5,197 bases of DNA from Chitinophaga pinensis (GTDB lineage: Bacteria; Planctomycetota; Phycisphaerae; Phycisphaerales; SM1A02): positions 1 through 5,197 of the forward strand of contig CALQCP020000181.1 in the NCBI GenBank assembly GCA_943329105.2. Direction: 5' to 3'. Of the stretch, positions 1 through 5,197 are shown in pieces. Both the position numbers and the translations under genes were made by a program. Each line of letters opens with the position of its first letter. Positions within the stretch are counted from its first letter, which is position 1. The notes under the pieces are model-generated. The model worked only from the letters and a program-made list of their open reading frames with translations. It was not told where the DNA came from and did no database searches.

Positions 1-100
1 GAGGATTGCCATAGGTGCTTCAGGGGCTCTGGATGCGAGGCGCCAACGATCGGCGCGGGCGGGCGAGGATAGCCGAACCCGATACGATCGTGGACGATGA
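1..100 (+). CDS. Possible 3' end of an upstream gene (partial)
   Basis: An open frame enters from the left edge in frame 2 (first full codon at base 2) and stops at TGA 98-100. It encodes 32 residues, beginning RIAIGASGALDA and ending in an Arg-rich tail. The main support is that its stop overlaps the ATG of the next gene as ATGA, the same arrangement seen at two other same-strand junctions in this window. The first dozen residues look protein-like. The rest is unusually rich in Arg (CGA/AGG codons), as happens when GC-rich non-coding DNA is translated. I do not recognise a family. The alternative is that bases 1-96 are the leader and promoter region of cysE. Confidence 0.3.
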   Translation, partial: RIAIGASGALDARRQRSARAGEDSRTRYDRGR

Positions 101-1113
101 GCACTGCGCCGCAGCACGAAATTCATGAGGCGATCACGGCATCGATCGCGGCATCGATCGCGGCGGACCCTGCTACCGCGCGGATCGGCCAACTGCTGGC
201 GATTGATCGTGAATCCGCGGGACAGCTCTTGGGCGCGATGCGTGAAATTGCCTTCCCGGGGTTCCACCTGATGGGGGGCGCCGAAGGCGGCGCGGCGGGC
301 ACAGTCGGTGGTGCGGCCGGCAAGCGCGAAGGCGACGAGCGCGGTGACGGCGGCGCGGCACGGAACGCACGCGCCAGTCAAGAGCACAGTGACATCGAAG
401 CGTTCGTTGCGGAGCGCGTACCGGCATTGAAGCTTGCGCTTACGCAGTGCATCGCTGCGGCGCAGTGTGCAGCGGGAGGTTCTGCGATCGACCAACATGA
501 TGGCACTGCCGACCGCATCGGCAGTGAGGTACTTGCACAGATCCCCGCAATCCGCGCCGCACTGGCTGCCGATGTTGAAGCGGCGTACCGCGGCGACCCG
601 GCCGCGCGAAGTATTGCGGAAGTGATCTTGTGCTACCCAGGAATCACTGCCTTGACGGCACATCGATTTGCGCATGAGTTATGGATTCGAGAAGTGCCGA
701 TCCTGCCGCGCATGCTTGCGGAGATTGCACACTCGGCCACGGGCATTGATATTCATCCCGGGGCGCAGATTGGTCGCGGCGTGTTCATTGACCACGGAAC
801 TGGCGTGGTGATTGGTGAGACCTGCACGATTGGTGAAGGCTGCCGCATCTATCAGGGCGTCACGCTTGGCGCAAAGAAATTTGAGCGGGACGCAGATGGA
901 TCGCTACGCAAGGGAACCAAGCGACATCCGACGCTCGGCGCACGCGTCACTGTGTATGCCGGCGCCACGATTCTCGGTGGCGACACGGTGATTGGTGATG
1001 GGTCAGTGGTTGCCGGTGGCGTCTTTGTCATGCAAAGCGTGCCGCCTGGACATTTGGTGGCAAACCAGAAGGCACAAGTACGCGTACTTCCGCACGGAGA
1101 GGATCCAGCATGA
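97..1113 (+). CDS. cysE: Serine O-acetyltransferase (long, EpsC-like form)
   Basis: Cytoplasmic enzyme that transfers acetyl from acetyl-CoA to L-serine, giving O-acetylserine for cysteine synthesis. Residues 1-58 are a helical N-terminal part with a family-like MREIAFPGF at 48-56. Residues 60-98 are a Gly/Ala/Arg/Glu-rich low-complexity insert. Residues 145-212 are the helical domain with DPA (167-169) before the RFAHELW segment. Residues 215-320 form the left-handed beta-helix of hexapeptide repeats. By alignment from memory with E. coli CysE, D218, D232 and H233 (in IDHGTG) match D143, D157 and catalytic H158; D167 matches D92 and H277 (KRHP) matches H193. The loop at 262-276 before KRHP is longer than in E. 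coli CysE and typical of the EpsC-like branch. At 338 residues it exceeds E. coli CysE (273). The C-terminus (GEDPA) lacks the final Ile that docks into CysK, so the classical cysteine synthase complex is not expected. The ATG at 97 is kept because family-like sequence begins well upstream of the next Met (48); only a weak GGA lies before it. The stop overlaps the next gene's start (ATGA). Confidence 0.95.
   Translation: MSTAPQHEIHEAITASIAASIAADPATARIGQLLAIDRESAGQLLGAMREIAFPGFHLMGGAEGGAAGTVGGAAGKREGDERGDGGAARNARASQEHSDIEAFVAERVPALKLALTQCIAAAQCAAGGSAIDQHDGTADRIGSEVLAQIPAIRAALAADVEAAYRGDPAARSIAEVILCYPGITALTAHRFAHELWIREVPILPRMLAEIAHSATGIDIHPGAQIGRGVFIDHGTGVVIGETCTIGEGCRIYQGVTLGAKKFERDADGSLRKGTKRHPTLGARVTVYAGATILGGDTVIGDGSVVAGGVFVMQSVPPGHLVANQKAQVRVLPHGEDPA
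138..161 (+). repeat. 12-base tandem duplication inside cysE
   Basis: The unit GGCATCGATCGC occurs twice in perfect tandem (138-149 and 150-161). It adds one in-frame copy of Ala-Ser-Ile-Ala to the N-terminal helix of the serine acetyltransferase. Its length is a multiple of three, so the frame is kept. It looks like a replication-slippage event with no evident role. Confidence 0.85.
1096..1103 (+). promoter_or_regulatory. Shine-Dalgarno site for the SGNH-like hydrolase gene
   Basis: GGAGAGGA lies six bases before the ATG at 1110, inside the last codons of cysE. It is the only strong ribosome binding site I see before any gene in the window. It fixes the start of the second gene at 1110, and together with the ATGA overlap it supports coupled translation of the two genes. 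Confidence 0.75.
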
Positions 1114-2132
1114 ACGAGCACATCCACCGATCTCGCTTGCGTGGACTTTCGGCATTGGCACTCGCGCTTTCGTTTGTAGCGCTCTTGGTGGCGGTGCCGG
1201 CAGCGATGCCGGTGAGTCTGGCGCGCGATGCCACGCCGGGGATTGATCCGGCGACGTTGTATGCGCACGTGCATGTCATGGGCGCAAGTGCCAGTGCCGG
1301 CTTTGGAGTTCGTGCCCCGCTGCCGCGCACGCATCCTGCACGGCTTGAGCCGATGACGGTGGCGCGCCTTGCTTCGATGGCGCGAGTGAGCGCAGGCGAG
1401 GTAACGGGCGACGCCTCTGGACTCTTCTTCACTAATCCAGGCGTGATGGGTAGCGCGCAAGTGGATGCAACACTCACGCAAGAGCCGCGCGTCACCATGG
1501 TCTTTGCGGACGACTTTCTGTTTTGGTTTGTGTACGGCGCGCTCAGTGCGGACCGAACTCCCATCAAAGATGAATCGCAACGCTTGCAGTTACTTGAGCG
1601 GGGCCTTGCGCAACTCAATCGCATTGTGGATGCAGGTGTGCCGCTCGTAGTTGGTGATGTGCCGGATATGTCGCTTGCGGTGGGCAAGATGCTTTCCAAA
1701 GCGCAGATGCCCAAGCTGGAGACGATTGCGCTTGCGAATGAGCGAATTCGTGCGTGGGCCAAGGACAAGCCACGCGTGGCGGTACTGCCACTGGCAAAGT
1801 TGGTTGACGACCTGCGCTCCGGCAAACCCTTCGAAGCGGGGCGCCGCAGTTGGAGCGAAGAGGTTGATGGCGCACTGATTCAGCGCGATCAGCTGCATCC
1901 AACATTCACCGGCAGCGTGGCGCTGCTTGCATGCACTGAACAAGCTGCAAACGAGCGATTTCTTGGAGTACGGCAACCAAATGCGCCGGGCGCTCCAGTT
2001 GCATTTGAACATGACCCAACCAAAGTTGCCGAGCGCATTCGGGAGGCGGCGGGTGACGGGGTGGGTGCAGGTGCAGGTGCGGGAACGGGCGCAGGTGCGG
2101 GGGCAGCCGCCAAGGGCGCCAACGCGCGTTAG
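1110..2132 (+). CDS. Secreted SGNH/GDSL-like hydrolase, divergent
   Basis: Probable exported esterase/lipase-type protein of 340 residues; substrate unknown. Residues 1-39 form a good signal peptide: basic HRSRLR, a hydrophobic core at about 13-33, then small residues before a likely cleavage near 36-39 (SLARD). After a short strand, GASASAGFG (58-66) fits SGNH block I (GDSxxxGxG) with Ala for Asp, making S60 the likely nucleophile. DQLHP (260-264) fits block V (DxxHP), giving D260 and H263. The block III position (usually GxND) is probably FADDFLFW (132-139), with Asp in place of Asn. NPGVMG (109-114) may supply the block II Gly. The C-terminal tail (about 315-340) is a Gly-Ala repeat, probably unstructured. 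The gene overlaps cysE by ATGA and has its own Shine-Dalgarno site, so the two are probably co-transcribed. Its stop overlaps that of the convergent gene on the other strand. The family call rests on blocks I and V plus the fold-like order; the activity is inferred. Confidence 0.75.
   Translation: MNEHIHRSRLRGLSALALALSFVALLVAVPAAMPVSLARDATPGIDPATLYAHVHVMGASASAGFGVRAPLPRTHPARLEPMTVARLASMARVSAGEVTGDASGLFFTNPGVMGSAQVDATLTQEPRVTMVFADDFLFWFVYGALSADRTPIKDESQRLQLLERGLAQLNRIVDAGVPLVVGDVPDMSLAVGKMLSKAQMPKLETIALANERIRAWAKDKPRVAVLPLAKLVDDLRSGKPFEAGRRSWSEEVDGALIQRDQLHPTFTGSVALLACTEQAANERFLGVRQPNAPGAPVAFEHDPTKVAERIREAAGDGVGAGAGAGTGAGAGAAAKGANAR
2064..2105 (+). repeat. Hexamer array encoding the Gly-Ala tail
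   Basis: Seven consecutive hexamers of loose consensus GGYGCR (one reads GGAACG, one GGGGCA) encode residues 319-332 of the SGNH-like protein as GAGAGAGTGAGAGA. The synonymous variation between units suggests an old or selected repeat rather than a fresh expansion. An array of the same consensus and strand lies at 4119-4166. Confidence 0.8.
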
Positions 2133-4228
2133 TTTGGCGCCAGTAGTTGCGAAAGCTTGCGCCGAGCTTCCACATCGGTGGTCTTGGAAATCAATTCGTT
2201 CACCCACGTATCGGCGGCAATGCGACCATCGACGGCGCGCACTGCTGACAGCAATGCCTGCGCGTCCATGTCCAGGCGCGGCGCGCGCATGGCGTTCTTC
2301 AGTGCGGTGAGGGTGACTGGATCGCGCAGTGTTGGAATGTCAAGCGCCCACAGGTGCCACAACATGTCACGCTGTTCGTCGGTTGGATCCCGCGCGATCG
2401 ACCATGCTTCCATGAACTCTGCGCGTGTGCCCGCGCGGAAGATTGGACCAAGAGCAATGCGCGCTACTGCGTCTTGCGCGCCCTTTGCTTTGGCAAGTTT
2501 CCACAACTGCGCGGCCACTGTGTCATCGCCAGCAAGAACCAGGTCACGCATGGCACGCGCGCAGGACTCACGGGTCACGGCGGGGTCGGCATCTTTCAGT
2601 TTCTCAAGCGCAGCGCGTGCCGAATCACGGAGATCCATTTCGCCCACTACAAGTGCTGGCGCCTTATCGCGGCCGGGCAGCATGGCAAGTGTCTTAGGGG
2701 CAGGCGTGGTCATCAGCGGATCGCCAATGGTGGCAATGCGCCACACCTGCGCGATCGGATCGCCGGGCCACTGTCGACCCGCCACCAAGAACGGCGTGAG
2801 AGCCGCAAGTCGTTGAACGACGGTGGCCGGCGGAACAAATGCCGTGAGATACGGTTCGTGCACCGAGCCGACATAGGCGTACACACCGTGATCAAGCCAT
2901 CGACCACCGACGGTGTAGGCAGCATCAGGTGCTTGTAGCGAGAAGCTGTGAATCATGGAAAGCGCCATCGGCTTTCGCAGTACAGGGATGTCGGTGGATG
3001 GCGCACTTGACGACGTCTCCACTTCAAAGAAATCAGCGTTGCCGCTGGAATTCATAAAGAGAACATCCGGCCCAATGCCCTTGGGCAAGAGTGATCGCCA
3101 CGAAGCAAGCGTTCCGCTGCTGCCCTCCCATGATTTCATGGTGAAGCCTTCTTGGGCAAGGACCGGCGTGGCTTGCGCAAATGAATACGCCGCGTACATG
3201 CCACCGGTGCGGTTGGCGTATCCGTCAAACATCCATGTCTCGGTGCGATGCAGGAAGAGTGAGCACATGGCCATGTATGCCGAGCGAGTGCTGGTGCCAA
3301 AGATCTGTGCTGCAAATCCCCAGCGTGATCCATCGTCGTTGCGGCACAGGGCGTCCGTGAGTGAAAGCGGTCCGTTTTCCTTGGGAAGTTGCGGATTTCG
3401 GCCGCCGGCTGGCGACGGAAGGTCCACGCGCAAGGCGGCGTGACGACACAGGGTGAACGTCTCCAAATCATCCCCAAGCGTGTTCCACGTGAGGCCACTT
3501 GATGCAAAGGAATTGCGGACGGCGGCATCAAGCGTTGCAAAGTCTGCTGCACTCAGGATGTCGTTACTGCTGCTGCCAGCGGGCTCTTCAAACCACACGA
3601 GTGGCTGGCCACGTCCAGCTGCCAGCGCTACAGCGGCGGTCCATGCTGGATCCTTGACTGACGCGCCAACGATTCCAGCGGGCACCAGGCCGATGGCACG
3701 CAGTGCAACCACGGAGCCGTTGGCGGGGTCGCCGCCCCATGCGCGCGCGATTGCGGCATCCACGGCGGCGCGCAACGCGGCATCATCGGCGGGTGCTGCG
3801 GATGCGGGGCGACGGATCACTTGCGCTGGCTTAAAGGCGCGGATGAAGCGCGGGGCGAATTCATCATCCTCGATCAGAACCGGCCAGCGCGCCTTGGGAG
3901 TCCAGCGTGCGATTTCTTCAAGGTAGGCGCCCTCATTGGCAACCAGCACCACGCGATCAACAACGGGGAGCTTTCCTTCGATGCCCAGTGAACGCATACC
4001 AAGCCGCGCAAACCATGGCATCTCCGCCATGCGTTTCGCTTGCTCTTGTTCCGGCGTGAGGGCTGACTGGCCCGTTGGCGCGGGGGCGGGAGCGGCGACG
4101 GTGGCGGGCGTAGAAGTAGGCGCGGGCGCGGGTGTCGGCGCGGGTGCGGGCGCGAGCGCCGGCGCGGGCGGTGCTTGCAGCGCCCATGCGAGTGCGAGCG
4201 GAAGCGTGATGAGCGCGATGGCAGTCAT
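2129..4228 (-). CDS. Large secreted protein of unknown function with a gingipain/caspase-like core
   Basis: A 699-residue protein that I do not recognise by name. Residues 1-18 are a hydrophobic, signal-like segment with no basic residue before the core. Residues 19-52 are an Ala-Pro-rich linker. Residues 88-140 look like an alpha/beta unit (VDRVVLVANEG, then RWPVLIEDDE). Residues 385-507 contain VLFMNSSGNADFF (389-401), MALSMIHSFS (421-430), YVGSVHEPYLTAF (452-464) and IGDPLM (501-506). That order recalls the C-terminal half of clan CD (gingipain C25/TIGR03790-like) proteins. The expected His-Gly would fall in the MNSSG stretch and the expected Cys near IHSFS; neither is there, so a catalytically dead relative is likely if the homology is right. 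Residues 530-699 look all-helical, possibly TPR/HEAT-like. No ATG, GTG or TTG lies between the in-frame upstream stop and the ATG at 4228, so that start is the only usual one; no good Shine-Dalgarno site precedes it. It lies downstream of the aquaglyceroporin gene after a 75-base gap. The gene is surely real (2.1 kb open, coherent protein); the fold assignment is tentative. Confidence 0.9.
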   Translation of the reverse strand: MTAIALITLPLALAWALQAPPAPALAPAPAPTPAPAPTSTPATVAAPAPAPTGQSALTPEQEQAKRMAEMPWFARLGMRSLGIEGKLPVVDRVVLVANEGAYLEEIARWTPKARWPVLIEDDEFAPRFIRAFKPAQVIRRPASAAPADDAALRAAVDAAIARAWGGDPANGSVVALRAIGLVPAGIVGASVKDPAWTAAVALAAGRGQPLVWFEEPAGSSSNDILSAADFATLDAAVRNSFASSGLTWNTLGDDLETFTLCRHAALRVDLPSPAGGRNPQLPKENGPLSLTDALCRNDDGSRWGFAAQIFGTSTRSAYMAMCSLFLHRTETWMFDGYANRTGGMYAAYSFAQATPVLAQEGFTMKSWEGSSGTLASWRSLLPKGIGPDVLFMNSSGNADFFEVETSSSAPSTDIPVLRKPMALSMIHSFSLQAPDAAYTVGGRWLDHGVYAYVGSVHEPYLTAFVPPATVVQRLAALTPFLVAGRQWPGDPIAQVWRIATIGDPLMTTPAPKTLAMLPGRDKAPALVVGEMDLRDSARAALEKLKDADPAVTRESCARAMRDLVLAGDDTVAAQLWKLAKAKGAQDAVARIALGPIFRAGTRAEFMEAWSIARDPTDEQRDMLWHLWALDIPTLRDPVTLTALKNAMRAPRLDMDAQALLSAVRAVDGRIAADTWVNELISKTTDVEARRKLSQLLAPN
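4119..4166 (-). repeat. Hexamer array encoding the Ala-Pro linker
   Basis: Eight hexamers, mostly GGCGCG or GGTGCG when read on the + strand, encode on the - strand the alternating Ala-Pro part of the 699-residue protein. The wider Ala-Pro-rich linker is at 4076-4174 (residues 19-51). It probably forms an extended tether between the signal segment and the folded domains. It has the same hexamer consensus and strand as the array at 2064-2105. Confidence 0.8.
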
Positions 4229-4303
4229 GCGACCGATGATAGAGAAGCGCTCTCAGTACGGCGCGTGCGAGTGGCAAACTTTCAGTAGTCACCCCGCGCT
4301 TCG
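4229..4303. other. 75-base gap between the aquaglyceroporin gene and the 699-residue protein gene
   Basis: The only true intergenic gap in the window. On the - strand it contains TTGCCA (about 4274-4279) and TATCAT (about 4236-4241). These resemble -35 and -10 elements but lie about 30 bases apart, too far for one sigma-70 promoter. There is no strong hairpin followed by a T run, so no intrinsic terminator is visible. The downstream gene may be read through from the aquaglyceroporin gene or from a promoter type I cannot identify. Confidence 0.5.
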
Positions 4304-5083
4304 TCATGCAACCGTTGCGCGCCACAGTGCTGCCGCGAGGAGCGCGCCGAGCACTGGACCAACAATTCCAATCCATGCGCTGCGCCAATCGCTTCCGCCC
4401 TTACCGGGAATGGGAAGAAACGCGTGTGCAACGCGAGAACCCAGATCACGCGCGGGGTTCATGATGCAATCGCTTGCGCCGGCAGCACCAAGGGCGAGCA
4501 CCGCTAGCGCCATGCCAGCCATCAGGACGGACAGCATTGGCTGAACAACCGACATCGGAGTGGCCGTCAGTTGGAAGGCGATGCCGTCTTCCGCTTGATC
4601 CGCGCTGCCGGCATCGATGGTCGCTCCGGCGATCAGGCGCAGAATGACATAGACAAAGACGGTGGACGCAAGCACCTCGGAAAGCAGGTTGGAGAGCGGC
4701 GCACGAATGCGCGGTACATTGACAAAGACCGCCAGTTTGGTCTGCGCATCGTCGGTGCGTGACCAGTACGGCAAGAACTGCAACCACGCGACCGCTGCAC
4801 CCACAAACGCGCCCGCACATTGTGCAGTGATGTTGCCCGCCACCATGTCAGACTTGAGTCGACCAATGGACCACATCGCTACGGTGACTGCGGGGTTGAG
4901 TTGCGAGTCACTCCGACCAGCGACTAGCAAGCCGGCAGCAAGGGCCGCGCCCCATCCAAGTACCGCGGTTCCGTAACTTCCGCCAACACCCGGCGCGCGA
5001 GCAAGGCGCAGGTTTGCAGTGACGGCAACGCCAAGAAATACATACACGGCGGTGCCGAGAAATTCGCTCGCAAATGGGGTCAT
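4304..5083 (-). CDS. Aquaglyceroporin / glycerol facilitator (MIP family)
   Basis: Inner-membrane channel of 259 residues, close to the family's usual size, for passive passage of glycerol, water or similar small neutral solutes. Six membrane helices are visible at about 5-24, 37-56, 82-105, 131-152, 178-203 and 234-254. The two pore half-helices carry LNPAVT (62-67) and MNPARD (208-213). The Asp after NPAR and the LPIPGKGGSDW stretch (223-233) before helix 6 favour the glycerol-facilitator branch over strict water channels. By alignment with E. coli GlpF, W44 matches W48 and R212 matches R206 of the selectivity filter, but C206 stands where GlpF has F200. The residue four before each NPA Asn is Asp (D59 and D205), where GlpF has Gly at both places. 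The start at 5083 overlaps the stop of the preceding partial gene as ATGA; no clear Shine-Dalgarno site is seen. No glycerol kinase or dehydrogenase gene is nearby, so the substrate is not confirmed by context. Confidence 0.93.
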   Translation of the reverse strand: MTPFASEFLGTAVYVFLGVAVTANLRLARAPGVGGSYGTAVLGWGAALAAGLLVAGRSDSQLNPAVTVAMWSIGRLKSDMVAGNITAQCAGAFVGAAVAWLQFLPYWSRTDDAQTKLAVFVNVPRIRAPLSNLLSEVLASTVFVYVILRLIAGATIDAGSADQAEDGIAFQLTATPMSVVQPMLSVLMAGMALAVLALGAAGASDCIMNPARDLGSRVAHAFLPIPGKGGSDWRSAWIGIVGPVLGALLAAALWRATVA

Positions 5084-5197
5084 GGCGCGGAGTGTAGGTC
5101 GTGATCATTCGCTTCGACGCCGGCGAGCAGGCAGAAGGATCGCCACGCCTTGCAGCGCGCGCGGAGTTCTGCAGGAGCCACCACGCGGAGGCGTTCC
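5080..5197 (-). CDS. 3' end of an upstream gene, possibly a WYL-domain regulator (partial)
   Basis: On the - strand an open frame enters from the right edge (first full codon at 5196) and ends with TGA at 5082-5080, overlapping the aquaglyceroporin ATG as ATGA. It encodes the last 38 residues of a protein, beginning ERLRVVAPAELRAR. This balanced, helix-forming sequence looks genuine. The competing frame, which ends at 5105, gives an Arg/Pro-rich peptide (GTPPRGGSCR and so on) that does not. The pattern of a short strand, then Pro, then ELRAR helix resembles the C-terminal end of WYL-domain transcription regulators (VxVxxPxELRxxV). That identity is a guess from very little sequence. If right, the regulator and the channel would be co-transcribed and the regulator might control the channel. 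Confidence 0.55.
   Translation of the reverse strand, partial: ERLRVVAPAELRARCKAWRSFCLLAGVEANDHDLHSAP

Noticed and set aside
10..12. A - strand ATG at 12 that could begin a divergent gene leaving the left edge
   Set aside because: Only four codons are visible, there is no ribosome binding site before it, and the + strand frame competes for the same bases.
83..88. TACGAT as a possible -10 element before cysE
   Set aside because: No matching -35 element at a proper distance, and the region may be coding (overlapping frame ending at 100).
1028..1825. Long open frame on the - strand opposite the cysE end and the SGNH-like gene (265 codons), with another at 852-1580
   Set aside because: Both lie antisense to well-supported genes, have Arg/Ser/Pro/His-rich sequences without recognisable motifs, and are expected by chance in GC-rich coding DNA.
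2751..2763. 13-base palindrome GCGATCGGATCGC
   Set aside because: It lies inside the 699-residue protein gene, has a one-base centre too small for a hairpin loop, and such GATC-type words are expected in GC-rich coding sequence.
2157..2816. Open frame on the + strand (219 codons) opposite the 699-residue protein gene
   Set aside because: The Ser/Arg/Ala-rich translation has no domain features. The opposite strand carries a coherent 699-residue protein with a signal segment and structured domains.
4242..4254. Imperfect palindrome GAGAAGCGCTCTC before the 699-residue protein gene
   Set aside because: Short, needs a bulge to pair and has no loop. It could be an operator half-site pair, but nothing else in the sequence supports this.
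3936..4544. Open frame on the + strand (202 codons) with a Gly-Ala stretch, spanning the 75-base gap
   Set aside because: The Gly-Ala part is the antisense reading of the Ala-Pro linker. The frame runs across the ends of two genuine - strand genes and shows no start signals.
5105..5197. Alternative - strand frame ending at TGA 5107-5105
   Set aside because: Its 30-residue translation is Arg/Pro-rich and unstructured. The frame ending at 5080 gives a more natural protein end and the ATGA overlap.

Overview
This GC-rich bacterial window holds four complete genes, plus the ends of two probable genes cut by the window edges. Nothing in it shows phage, transposon, CRISPR or RNA-gene character. 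The taxon cannot be proved from the sequence. The long serine acetyltransferase form, together with a large secreted protein of unfamiliar type with an Ala-Pro linker, makes me lean towards a Planctomycetota (Phycisphaerae-like) or similar environmental chromosome; this is inference only.

Left half, + strand: a short open frame entering from the left edge ends at 100 and overlaps the start of a serine O-acetyltransferase gene (cysE, 97-1113). That gene overlaps by four bases (ATGA) with a gene for a secreted SGNH/GDSL-like hydrolase (1110-2132), which has its own clear Shine-Dalgarno site. The two complete genes look translationally coupled. Their biochemical link is not obvious: one makes O-acetylserine for cysteine synthesis in the cytoplasm, while the other looks like an exported esterase-type protein.

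Right half, - strand: a gene end entering from the right edge (5197 to 5080, possibly a WYL-type regulator) overlaps by ATGA with an aquaglyceroporin (MIP family) gene (5083 to 4304). After a 75-base gap comes a 699-residue secreted protein of unknown function (4228 to 2129). Its central region recalls gingipain/caspase-like (clan CD) proteins but lacks a recognisable His/Cys pair. It converges on the hydrolase gene, and the two stop codons share the bases TTAG at 2129-2132.

The points most worth a second look are: the apparent loss of catalytic residues in the 699-residue protein; the matched Asp substitutions in both pore loops of the aquaporin; the altered SGNH blocks; and two hexamer arrays of the same consensus on the same strand, read as Gly-Ala in one gene and Ala-Pro in the other. 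I found no convincing new multi-gene system. The window reads as ordinary chromosomal sequence with several divergent family members.
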